From contig JAUYEG010000139.1 in assembly GCA_030691505.1 (NCBI GenBank), positions 1 through 62,183 of the forward strand: a DNA stretch of 62,183 nt, written 5' to 3'. Every line of letters begins with the position of its first letter. Within the stretch, counting starts at the first letter, position 1. The position numbers and the translations under genes were made by a program. This document shows positions 44,011-51,667 of the stretch, piece after piece. Under the pieces are notes generated by a model, which worked only from the letters and a program-made list of their open reading frames with translations, did no database searches and had not been told where the DNA came from. This stretch comes from Bacillota bacterium (GTDB lineage: Bacteria; Bacillota; Sulfobacillia; JAUYEG01).

Positions 44011-44199
44011 CTACTTCCGCTCCGACATGGGCACCCCGGCCTTGCCCCAGTTGTCACGCGGGGTCTCGAAAATCGCCACCGAAACGGCATCCGCCCCGAC
44101 CTTGCATGAATCGCATACTGCCTTCGTAATCCCCTCGATCAGGAGCTTTTTCTGTTCCTTGCTCCGGCCTTCAAGCATCTGTACAACTACATGCGGCAT
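44011..44199 (-). CDS. 4-oxalocrotonate tautomerase family protein
   Basis: A 62-residue tautomerase with the catalytic N-terminal proline (MPHVVVQMLEGRSKEQKKLL) and the GITKAVCDSC helix. The family forms hexamers and uses Pro2 as a general base; Arg residues of the active site may correspond to GRSKEQ and TPRDNWGKAG. GGAGGGG precedes the ATG. It is a single-gene unit, and its metabolic substrate is not evident from its neighbours. Confidence 0.9.
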   Translation of the reverse strand: MPHVVVQMLEGRSKEQKKLLIEGITKAVCDSCKVGADAVSVAIFETPRDNWGKAGVPMSERK

Positions 44200-44374
44200 G
44201 CTGACCCCTCCGTCGATTGTATTGTGTCAATCCGTCCGTTGCGGGTTGATTCGCCCTGGGCCAGGCCTGGGCCTGCCCCCTGGTGCCCCTAAGCCCGCTG
44301 CCAAAGCTACCGCCTAAGTCCGCTGCCAAACACTATCGCTGAAACTTGCAGCGCAATTCTGCTGGCGAACCCTC

Positions 44375-44459
44375 GCGGGCGTCTCTCGCGGGCGTCTCTC
44401 GCGGGCGTCTCTTGCAGGCGTCTCTTGCAGGCGTCTCTTGCAGGCGTCTCTTGCAGGCG
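44375..44459. repeat. 13-bp tandem repeat (six full copies plus a partial) ahead of the MFS gene
   Basis: Units are GCGGGCGTCTCTC twice, GCGGGCGTCTCTT once, then GCAGGCGTCTCTT three times and a 7-nt remainder. The change of one base midway shows recent stepwise expansion. The unit is not a multiple of three, and an open frame runs from the repeat into the transporter, so length changes could act on an upstream leader or spacing of the promoter. The transporter's own ATG is 29 bp after the repeat. The 287-bp gap holds no other feature. Confidence 0.9.
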
Positions 44460-44487
44460 AAATGGTTCGGGCCGAGAAGTAGTCCCG

Positions 44488-45738
44488 ATGCCTCGACACG
44501 ATTTGCTCGTTCCCAGCCTCATAGGCGGGTTTCACTTCGTCAGCCTCAACTGGAGCCGGCCTATTTTCGCGCTGCTCGCCGGACAGCTCGGTGCGAACGA
44601 GATGATGCTTGGCGCCCTTACCTCGGTCTTTTACCTGCTGCCGCTGATCATCGCGCTGCCGGCCGGGATGCTTACCGACCGGTGGGGCGCCCGCCGGCTG
44701 GCGGCGGCCGGCTCCGCATCTCTTGTTCTGGGAAACGTGCTGTATGCGGTCGCGACCAATTTCCTAGCCCTGGCTGCTGCCAGGGTGCTGTGCGGTCTGG
44801 CGCAGATCGTCGTGCTGGTCGCCGTTCAGGCCCGCGTGGCCAACCTGGGAAAGGCGGGTGAGCAGGACCGCAACTTCGGGACGCTGTTCTTTTTCGCCGG
44901 GGTGGGCCAGCTGGCGGGGCCGCTGCTGGCCGGGTTCACAAGCACGGCCTACGGCATCCGGTTGTCGTTTGCGGTGGGCGCCGTGCTGGCGCTCATCCCT
45001 CTTGCCATGTCCGCGTGGTTGCCGGACGCTCCGGGACTCGCCCGCAAGGTGGTGGCCATGAGCGCTGATAGCGCGAGGGGCGCCGGAGCCGCAGCCCGCA
45101 GTACCACTCCGCGAATGAGCGTGGCAACGGTGGGCCGGCTCTTGTGGATCCCCGGTGTGAGGCTTGGGGTGGGCGCCAGTCTGATTTTGCTGTTGGCGGA
45201 CGGCGCGCGCGAGTCGCTGTTTCCCTGGTTTGCCGCAAGGTCGATCGGCTTTGATGAAGCGACCATCGGGGTGCTGCTCTCCATTTCGGCGCTGTTCTCG
45301 ATCGCCGTCCAGCCTTTTGCCGGGGCGCTCGCCAAAGCCCTGGGGCGCACGCGGGTTCTTTCGCTGGCAATGTTCTGCGGAGCCGCCGGCATGATCGCCG
45401 TCCCGTTTGCCCGCACGTTTTGGCCGATGGCAGGCGCCATGGCGCTGGCCGGTCTCTGCATGGGGGCCAACCAGCCACCGTCGATGGCCTGCGTGGCCGA
45501 TTCCGCACCTCCCGAACTGCGCGGCATGGCGATGTCCCTTCGCCTTGCCGGAAACCGGGTCGGGCTGCTTCTCAGTCCGATATGGGGCGGGTGGCTGGTG
45601 GCGGCGCGGGGACTGTCATCGTACTTCTTTGCCGCCGCGGTCATACTTGGCGCGGGCAGCGCATTTGTTGGCACGCTTGCCGGGGGAGGCCTCAGAGCCG
45701 GGCCAAGAGCGAGAACCAGGCCCCAGGCGCAGACCTAG
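44488..45738 (+). CDS. Major facilitator superfamily transporter
   Basis: A 416-residue permease with about 12 TM segments. The MFS motif A signature is visible in the first loop (GMLTDRWGARRL) and a partial one in the second half (GALAKALGRTRVL). Motif content looks like drug/metabolite efflux or unknown MFS groups; no substrate can be assigned. The ATG at 44488 has only a weak GAGAAG-type site. The C-terminal tail is Arg/Pro-rich. The gene is bracketed by a 13-bp tandem repeat upstream and a 25-bp direct repeat downstream. Confidence 0.85.
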   Translation: MPRHDLLVPSLIGGFHFVSLNWSRPIFALLAGQLGANEMMLGALTSVFYLLPLIIALPAGMLTDRWGARRLAAAGSASLVLGNVLYAVATNFLALAAARVLCGLAQIVVLVAVQARVANLGKAGEQDRNFGTLFFFAGVGQLAGPLLAGFTSTAYGIRLSFAVGAVLALIPLAMSAWLPDAPGLARKVVAMSADSARGAGAAARSTTPRMSVATVGRLLWIPGVRLGVGASLILLLADGARESLFPWFAARSIGFDEATIGVLLSISALFSIAVQPFAGALAKALGRTRVLSLAMFCGAAGMIAVPFARTFWPMAGAMALAGLCMGANQPPSMACVADSAPPELRGMAMSLRLAGNRVGLLLSPIWGGWLVAARGLSSYFFAAAVILGAGSAFVGTLAGGGLRAGPRARTRPQAQT

Positions 45739-45761
45739 ATCTGGATCCAGAACCTGCACCC

Positions 45762-45820
45762 CGCGCCGCGCGCGCTGCACCATGCGCCGGCATTTCGCGC
45801 CGCGCGCGCTGCACCATGCG
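45762..45820. repeat. Two 25-bp perfect direct repeats downstream of the MFS gene
   Basis: The 25-bp sequence starting CGCGCCGCGCGCGCTG is at 45762-45786 and again at 45796-45820, a 34-bp step. The copies lie in the 288-bp gap before the two-CW gene. A weaker GCGCCGCGCCC follows. They look like a short duplication; no target-site pattern or transposase is near. Confidence 0.85.
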
Positions 45821-46026
45821 TCCCTCCTGCATCCTGCGCCGCGCCCCCGCCATCCCCCGGGCCTGCCTCAGCCCCGGCTCCGCCCCGGCCCGAGCCTCGC
45901 CCCCTTGCACTCCTGACCTGTCACTCAGACATAAAAGCCTGGCAGCCGGGAACTATGCAGCAGAACAGGATAGTACCCCCTCGCGGCGAAGAGGGTTGGG
46001 TGGTCACAGGCAAGGGGGGTTAGGTC

Positions 46027-46293
46027 ATGACGGACAAGGTGTCCGAACGCAAGTGCTGGGAGTTCAACGACGCCTGCCCGATGCGCGGCCAGCCCCGCGC
46101 GGGTGCGTCCTGCCCGGCCTACCGCAAGGGGCTTTCTTGCTGGGAGTTTGACTGGAAGGCGTTCGTTGGGGCACTGCCCAAGGAGAAGTGGGACTACTGG
46201 AAGGCGATCCTTGAGCAGTGCGATTCCTGTACCTGCTACAAGGCAAAAGCGGTTGAGTTGCGCGAACGCATCGAAGCCGTCCGCAAGCTTTAG
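46027..46293 (+). CDS. Small two-CW-domain cysteine-rich protein
   Basis: An 88-residue protein with two CWEF motifs (about residues 10-13 and 38-41) and seven cysteines in all, including CPMRGQ, CPAYRKG and CDSCTC. The doubled CW pattern fits the small two-CW domain proteins found in anaerobes. The cysteines probably bind zinc or an iron-sulfur cluster; function is unknown. GGGGGG precedes the ATG, and a hairpin terminator follows, so it is a single-gene transcript. Confidence 0.82.
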   Translation: MTDKVSERKCWEFNDACPMRGQPRAGASCPAYRKGLSCWEFDWKAFVGALPKEKWDYWKAILEQCDSCTCYKAKAVELRERIEAVRKL

Positions 46294-46336
46294 CCAGAGG
46301 GATGTAAGGCGCAGTAGTCAAAACGCAGTCAAACGA

Positions 46337-46367
46337 AGAAGGCGGCACGTCCCGCCTTCTCCGTTTG
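46337..46367 (+). terminator. Rho-independent terminator after the two-CW gene
   Basis: A 9-bp perfect stem AGAAGGCGG / CCGCCTTCT has a 6-nt loop and is followed by CCGTTTG on the plus strand. On the minus strand the hairpin is followed by a T-rich stretch (TCGTTTGACTGCGTTTT), so it may serve the convergent reductase gene as well. Confidence 0.55.
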
Positions 46368-46449
46368 CTGTCCCGACTCCGACCATGCCGATCAGTGACT
46401 GATCGATAACGACACTCGCACTGCTCCACCGGCATCGCCGACCCTGCGT

Positions 46450-47025
46450 CTAGCTTCGATCCCCTGCGCCCTGGGCCAGCCTTGCCGCGATGGACCGCCC
46501 GAGATCCCTGGCGCGCTCAACAAGCTCCGGGTTGCCCATCGCCTCGGTGCGTTCATAGGCGTAGCCTCTCAGCACCAGCACTTGATCCCATGGCATGGCG
46601 GCATGGCCGCCCGTCTGCAGGAAATTGAGCATTTGCCTCTCGGTTTCCTCGATCCCGTCATCGGCGGCGATGATGATCACCCCGATCGCGCGCGCCGCGT
46701 ACTTGCGACGGCCGTAGTAGTGCACATGGCGGTCGATGTACGCTTTGAGCTGGGCGGGGACGCCCCAGTAGTAGACGGGTATCGCGAAGACGACGGCGTC
46801 GGCCCCTTGGGCTTGGTCCGCGAGGGCGGGCAGGTCATCCTGAATGACGCACGCAGCGCCCTTGCGGCAGCCTGGATGGGCCTCGCAGGGAGCGACCCTG
46901 TACTCGCAGAGGCGCACCTTGCGCACCCCATGGCCGGCCGCGCTCAGCTCCGCCAGGGCAACGTCCAGCAGCGACTCGGTGTTGCCACCGCGCCGCGGGC
47001 TGGTGGCCAGCCCAAGCACCTTCAC
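46450..47025 (-). CDS. Flavodoxin-like NAD(P)H-dependent FMN reductase/iron-sulfur flavoprotein-type
   Basis: A 191-residue flavodoxin-fold protein. The FMN phosphate loop is SPRRGGNTESLL near residues 9-20 and the flavin edge is contacted by FAIPVYYWGVPAQLKAYIDR (about 80-100). Between them EAHPGCRKGAACVIQDD has two Cys as in the iron-sulfur flavoprotein (Isf) and related groups, but not a full compact cluster motif. It likely reduces quinones, nitro groups or disulfides. It is downstream of the DinB-like gene with a 2-bp gap. Confidence 0.87.
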   Translation of the reverse strand: MKVLGLATSPRRGGNTESLLDVALAELSAAGHGVRKVRLCEYRVAPCEAHPGCRKGAACVIQDDLPALADQAQGADAVVFAIPVYYWGVPAQLKAYIDRHVHYYGRRKYAARAIGVIIIAADDGIEETERQMLNFLQTGGHAAMPWDQVLVLRGYAYERTEAMGNPELVERARDLGRSIAARLAQGAGDRS

Positions 47026-47027
47026 TA

Positions 47028-47435
47028 CTAGTCGGCTCCCTCGAACTGCGTCTTTATCCGCTCGATCAGCACCGGGTCGTAGCGCACGATGTGCTCGAGG
47101 ACCTCGCGCACCGACCAGGTGTCAGGGGAGGGCTTGGCCTCGAGTTGCTCGTCGGACAAGCTGAGGATCGCCGCAGCCAGCGCGGCCCTGGCCTGCATCG
47201 TCTGCGCCAGGATCATCTGCACCTCGGTGGGCTGATGGCCGATCGCCTGAAGCGTTTTCTGGACCTGCACGAGGTGGCTCATCTCGTGGTCGTGCATGAT
47301 GCGCATCACCGCGCGCATGGGACGCCCGTCGGCGTTTTTCACTCCGAGCTTGGTGCTCGGGGTGTTCTTGATCTGCTCGATGGTTTCCACGCGCTGTGTC
47401 AGCAGTTTGGCCGCAAGCTCCGCCGCCTTGCTCAT
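47028..47435 (-). CDS. DinB-like four-helix-bundle protein
   Basis: A 135-residue all-helical protein with the DinB/YfiT pattern: a helix containing HDHEMSHLVQVQKTL and a C-terminal WSVREVLEHIVRYD helix, which provide the His ligands for a divalent metal. The family includes thiol-S-transferases that use bacillithiol or mycothiol. GAAAGGAGAG lies before the ATG. It forms an operon with the reductase, hinting at redox or detoxification work. Confidence 0.85.
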   Translation of the reverse strand: MSKAAELAAKLLTQRVETIEQIKNTPSTKLGVKNADGRPMRAVMRIMHDHEMSHLVQVQKTLQAIGHQPTEVQMILAQTMQARAALAAAILSLSDEQLEAKPSPDTWSVREVLEHIVRYDPVLIERIKTQFEGAD

Positions 47436-47677
47436 GTGGGTCGCTCTCCTTTCGTAGCCGGCCGCATCTGACTATCCGGCCCAGCCAACTCGTTCATAAT
47501 TTGCTTCACAATGGCACATTCCCTGCCCTTCCACCGGAGTAGGTATGGAGGGGCCGCCCCCGAAGATAGAGAAAACGTTGGCTCTGGCCCCCGCGCCCAG
47601 GATCAGGATGAGTCAGGGTGAGCCAGCCGGGGCCGCAATGCCGCATCACCATCTCGTCCGGATGAGGGGGTACGGTC

Positions 47678-49231
47678 TTGCCCGAAACCGACCGCAGCGA
47701 CCTTGCTCAGCTGGCCGCGTACTACCATGACCGCCTTACGCCGGTAGCCCGGTCGTTCCTACGGCGTCTTGGGATAGACGACGAAACCGTGCACCTTTTC
47801 CAAATCGGCGCTGACGAGCCCGGCGCCCGGATCGGCTTCGGCTCGCAGCAGTCCGGTCCAGGCGATTTCTGCGGTCGGATCATCTTTCCGGTGAGGGACA
47901 TCGAAGACCGCGTCATTGACCTGATCGGCTATGCCCCGCAGGCCAAACCGCGCTACAAGAGCCTCAGCGGAAACCTGGGAGTCCTCTTCAACCAGGGCAT
48001 CATCGAGCCGTCAGACCCTATTTTCGTGTCCGAGAACCTTCTTGACGCCGTAGTCCTCACCCAGCAGGGGTTTGCGGCCGCCGCCGTTCCCGGCGCGGCC
48101 AATTTCCGGCCCGAGATGGCGGCCCAGTTCCGGGGCAAAGAGGTGTACCTGGTTTTCAGCGGCAACTACGCGGGACGCCGCAATACCGTCGCCGTCGCGC
48201 GGTTGCTCTGCCCCGTTGCGCGCGCGGTGTACGTCGTGACCCTGCCCGAGGGCACCCCTTGTGTCGCGGAGCTCTTTGCCGCGGAAGAGGATGCGCAGCT
48301 GATCCTTACCGCGCTGGTGGCTCAGGCGCAGCGGGAGCATCGCTTTGAGGACCTGGCGTCCGACGCGCGGGCCGGGGCGGCATTTGTCCAGGAGGTGCTT
48401 GAGCGGCGGGAAGGGCAGCTGCAGGGCATCTCCACGGGTTTTGAGCCGCTAGACCAACAGCTGCTCGGCGGGGTTCGCGAGGGGCTCTACCTACTGGCCG
48501 GGTACCCCGGGTTGGGCAAGACAACACTGCTGCGCCAGCTCGCCGACCAGGTGGCGGTCGGCGCCGGGCATCCGGTGCTCTTCCTGTCGCTGGAGATGTC
48601 GGCCTTTGAGCTGTGGGCCAAGAGCATTGCCCGCGAGATGGAGGTTCCGGTCGTGGACGTGTTGACCGGCCGGGTGGAGCCGGAGCTATTGCGGGCCGTC
48701 AGTTCGCGCTACCGCGAGGCCGCGGAGCGCATGTGGACGCTTGAGGGCAACGAGACGACCACCGTTCGGGTTCTGAGCGAGAGGGCGATGGAGGTCGGTA
48801 ACCGCGCGGGAAGTGTGCCGGTTGTGTTCATCGACGGGCTTCAGCGGCTCGCGCCCGGCGGGGGGGACAGCGGCCGCCCTGCCGTGCTGCGCACACCTGA
48901 AACCGCCCTGGCCCTCAAGCGGATGTCACGCCAACTGTCGTGCCCGGTTGTCGCGACCGTGTCTCTCAACCGGGAGGCCGGTTCTGCGTTCGAAGCGCTT
49001 CTCTGGCCTGAGCTCGCCGACCTGGAGCATATCGCCGACGTGCTGGTCGTCCTGCGTGCCGTTGGCAGTCTGACCAGCCCCGATGCCGCCCGGGCGGAAA
49101 TGGCCCAGGATCCGTCCCGGATGGTTCTGGAGGTGGCCAAGAACCGCAACGGGACCTCGGGGGGAATACCGGTGCTGTTTTTTAAGCGGCACGGCAGGTT
49201 TGCCGAAGGCACGCACGCCACCAGTATCTGA
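47678..49231 (+). CDS. Primase-helicase-like protein (degenerate TOPRIM plus DnaB/RecA helicase domain)
   Basis: A 517-residue protein of Twinkle/T7 gp4-like layout without the zinc finger. Residues 10-50 look like the DnaG N-terminal subdomain (YHDRLTPVARSFLRRLGI); a TOPRIM-like region follows at about 65-190 with SENLLDAVVL in place of the EGxxDA motif, and SGNYAG where a DxDxAG-type metal site is expected, so primase activity is probably lost. The DnaB-like ATPase occupies about 250-510 with Walker A GYPGLGKTT (275-283) and Walker B VPVVFIDGLQR. TTG 47678 has GAGGGGG 7 nt upstream. It is likely of phage or mobile-element origin. Confidence 0.85.
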   Translation: MPETDRSDLAQLAAYYHDRLTPVARSFLRRLGIDDETVHLFQIGADEPGARIGFGSQQSGPGDFCGRIIFPVRDIEDRVIDLIGYAPQAKPRYKSLSGNLGVLFNQGIIEPSDPIFVSENLLDAVVLTQQGFAAAAVPGAANFRPEMAAQFRGKEVYLVFSGNYAGRRNTVAVARLLCPVARAVYVVTLPEGTPCVAELFAAEEDAQLILTALVAQAQREHRFEDLASDARAGAAFVQEVLERREGQLQGISTGFEPLDQQLLGGVREGLYLLAGYPGLGKTTLLRQLADQVAVGAGHPVLFLSLEMSAFELWAKSIAREMEVPVVDVLTGRVEPELLRAVSSRYREAAERMWTLEGNETTTVRVLSERAMEVGNRAGSVPVVFIDGLQRLAPGGGDSGRPAVLRTPETALALKRMSRQLSCPVVATVSLNREAGSAFEALLWPELADLEHIADVLVVLRAVGSLTSPDAARAEMAQDPSRMVLEVAKNRNGTSGGIPVLFFKRHGRFAEGTHATSI

Positions 49232-49327
49232 GCCGGGTTGGCCAGTTGGGTGCCAACTCGGGACGTGTGAATCACGGTGGTGGCGACGAAAAGCTTGCGA
49301 AGCGGAAGGACTGGGCAGCGCTCTTAT

Positions 49328-49341
49328 CGAACATACGTTCT
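49328..49341. promoter_or_regulatory. LexA-type SOS box upstream of the DNA methyltransferase
   Basis: CGAACATACGTTCT matches the Bacillus LexA consensus CGAACRNRYGTTYC at all but the last base. It lies about 60-70 bp upstream of the methyltransferase start. A 6-bp hairpin CTCCCC-TATG-GGGGAG follows at 49357-49372. No other good SOS box was noticed in the intergenic regions. Confidence 0.6.
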
Positions 49342-49399
49342 TGTAATGCGACGGCTCTCCCCTATGGGGGAGTCTGATGGGTAGAAACCAGGAGGTCAA

Positions 49400-50269
49400 T
49401 TGGCTGTGGAGCCCGCCGTTGTTGTTCGCCAGAGGCTTGATGAGCTGTCCGAGTCAATCGTGTTCCAGGGTGACGCCCGCGTCGCTCTGCCGCTGCTTCC
49501 TGACAACTCTGTGCAGATTTGTTGCACTTCACCGCCCTATTGGTCGCTTCGCGACTATCAGACTCCTGGACAGATTGGTCTCGAGCCGACAATTGATCAG
49601 TTTCTCAACCGTCTGGTGGAGGTATTTGCTCAGGTCAAGCGGATCTTAAGGCCGGATGGAGTACTCTGGCTCAGTATCGGCGACGCCTACACAAGCGGAG
49701 ATCGTGGGTACCGTGCACCCGATAAAAAGAACCCTGTTCGTGCCATGTCTTATAGACCGGACACGCCAGACGGTCTCAAGCCCAAGGATCTAATCGGATT
49801 GCCTTGGCGTTTGGCGTTTGCCCTTCAGCGGGATGGGTGGTATCTGCGGTCTGACATTATTTGGCATAAGACGAACTGCATGCCAGAGAGCGTAAAGGAC
49901 CGGCCGACAAAGGCTCACGAATATGTGTTTCTCTTGTCGAAGTCAGAGCGGTACTACTATGACCATCGCTCGATGCGTGAGGCCAACGGCCGCAACAAGA
50001 GGACCGTGTGGAGCATCCCGACACAGCCCTTCAAGGGGGCGCACTTTGCGACCTTTCCGCCGGCGCTGATCGAGCCTCTGATACGTGCCACGTCAAGGCC
50101 GGGAGATTTCGTGCTCGACCCCTTTTTGGGATCCGGGACCACCGCCCTCGTGGCCGCTCAGATGGACCGGAAGTATGTAGGCGTTGAAGTCAACCGGGAC
50201 TACGTCAACCTGTCGATCCAACGACTCCGTAATGTCTTTGAGGATACTCGTCTCGCATTGGCTGAGTGA
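49400..50269 (+). CDS. N4-cytosine (or N6-adenine) DNA methyltransferase, beta class
   Basis: A 289-residue restriction-modification-type methyltransferase. The catalytic motif IV is TSPPYW (S44-P-P-Y47) and the SAM-binding motif I is FVLDPFLGSGTTALV near the C-terminus, the beta-class order. An SPPY motif indicates N4-cytosine modification. TTG 49400 follows AGGAGG at a short spacing and GTG 49406 at 10 nt is equally plausible. Codon use here is visibly less GC-rich than in neighbouring genes, suggesting transfer. It is followed by a truncated gene resembling a CCCGGG-cutting nuclease. Confidence 0.9.
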   Translation: MAVEPAVVVRQRLDELSESIVFQGDARVALPLLPDNSVQICCTSPPYWSLRDYQTPGQIGLEPTIDQFLNRLVEVFAQVKRILRPDGVLWLSIGDAYTSGDRGYRAPDKKNPVRAMSYRPDTPDGLKPKDLIGLPWRLAFALQRDGWYLRSDIIWHKTNCMPESVKDRPTKAHEYVFLLSKSERYYYDHRSMREANGRNKRTVWSIPTQPFKGAHFATFPPALIEPLIRATSRPGDFVLDPFLGSGTTALVAAQMDRKYVGVEVNRDYVNLSIQRLRNVFEDTRLALAE

Positions 50270-50284
50270 GGGTGGTGACCAAAA

Positions 50285-50809
50285 GTGCCGATTGAATACG
50301 CCATTCCCCCACCCGATGACCAACTGGCGTTTTTTGAGTTTCTGCTTGCGGCGAAAGGGCAACTACTCCAAGAGGCTCTTCTCAAGACGGTGAGCGGCTG
50401 CGATCTGGCCGCAATCGATGCCGATGCGCAGCGGTATGTGCCAGCTGATGCGCTGTGTGTACTTGCTGGGAGGGGTCTTCGGGCAGAATTGGTCTTCGCT
50501 CTGCCCACGATTCTACGTGCAAATCCGCGCCTGCTTGGATACTATCGGTTGCTCCTCGGTTTCTCACAGAAGAGCTTCTATACGAAGGCCTTTGGCCTGT
50601 CCGGCAGGATACACACTGCCATGGAGCAGGAAGGCACTCTCGTACCTGGCATGGTGGATCGCTTACCCTCTTTGTGCCTCGCTTTGAACGAGAGCGCCGC
50701 ACATCTAGTGAGAGGGATCGGTCTTGACAGGCTAACGCGCGACAACCTGAGGGACTTGTCGTTGCTCACGTTTGGCCCGCAGCTTCGTTCTGGCACAGCG
50801 ACTCTCTGA
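50285..50809 (+). pseudogene. Truncated restriction endonuclease-like gene (XcyI/Cfr9I type?)
   Basis: A 174-residue frame starting at GTG with AGGGTGG 9 nt upstream. It reads AFFEFLLAAKGQLLQEALLKTVSG, VPADALCVLAGRGLRAELVF and LLGYYRLLLGFSQKSFY. From memory these match the N-terminal half of XcyI-family type II enzymes (CCCGGG), which are about 330 residues and pair with N4-cytosine methyltransferases. The frame stops after LTFGPQLRSG, where relatives continue into their catalytic half. The two other frames downstream do not restore a recognisable remainder. It is therefore probably a truncated, inactive nuclease, although a short functional protein is not excluded. Confidence 0.6.
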
Positions 50810-50949
50810 AGTTCGCATATCCGTCGCCTGTACGGCGCAAGAGGTCCTCGAGATCGGAGTTGCGGCTGCCGCCGGCCAAGGTCAATGTCTTGACTGCAGA
50901 GCGTGACATCCAGGTCAGCACTCCGCAGCGGTAACGATCATTGCTGCCC

Positions 50950-51540
50950 TCACGGCAGCACCGTCATCCGCAGCCACGAGGCGTCCGCGCGCACACGCTG
51001 CCGGGCCGGACGCAGGTCGGACTCCCACATGGGGTCGCCCCCGGGGTTGAGATTTCGGCCGTGTTTGCGGGAAATCAACCCGCCAAAGGCCGTCCTGGAT
51101 GATTCGCCACTGCCCGTCGGGAGCCACATCCATGATCCGCACGGCGAAATCCGTAGACGGGGCGCTGCTGGCCACGGTCAGCTCCACCGACAGCGGCGGC
51201 GTGGCAAAGGCCAGCCCGTCGCGGCGTTCGAGCAGCGGACTCTGGTCCGCCGGCCCGTACTCGTACTCCAGCCATGTCCCGGCGCCCGCCGGGGTTGGCA
51301 GCAGGGACCCCATGCGCAGGTCGCCGCAAGTGCCAGGCCCGCCAGTGTTCTCGTTGGCGCCGCCGGCCGAAAGGTATAGCCGCAGCTCAGGGCCGGTCGG
51401 AGGCCAGGCGTCAACCTCCCGCCAGCCGCCCCCCTCGCCGGTGATAAAGGCGCGAACGCCGTAGGGGGTCATGGCGAGAAGCACCGGCAACTGACCGCGC
51501 TTGCCGGTCGGAGGGCGCAGGTCGACGGATGCTATCCTTC
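50950..51540 (-). pseudogene. Decayed CocE/NonD-type hydrolase (catalytic domain deleted)
   Basis: Three separated pieces of a CocE/X-Pro-dipeptidyl-peptidase-like serine hydrolase remain in order. The 5' piece reads VDLRPPTGKRGQLPVLLAMTPYG, which is the N-terminal strand of these enzymes. Directly fused to it is GWREVDAWPP and LSVELTVASSAPSTDF, DVAPDGQWRIIQDGLWR, the start of the C-terminal jelly-roll. The last piece, in a shifted frame, reads LNPGGDPMWESDLRPARQRV and ends at 50950. The whole catalytic alpha/beta-hydrolase domain and part of the jelly-roll are missing. An in-frame stop precedes the first piece. It lies next to the broken restriction gene. Confidence 0.75.
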
Positions 51541-51667
51541 ATCAGTGTTAAGCGACGCTTTAGCCGCTAGCCTGACGCCGCCCTGCGCGGCCGTTTCTTG
51601 GGGAGGAGATTCGGCTCAGCCCGGCGTATGCGGTCACGGGTCCAGAACTTCGTGGGGGGATAGTCCG

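Noticed and set aside
45762-45820. Attachment site or insertion-sequence footprint
   Set aside because: The 25-bp direct repeats have no tRNA, integrase, transposase or inverted ends nearby. A simple duplication is enough.
49357-49372. Terminator between the helicase and methyltransferase genes
   Set aside because: The CTCCCC/GGGGAG hairpin has no T tract and lies within the leader of the methyltransferase, just after the LexA-like box.
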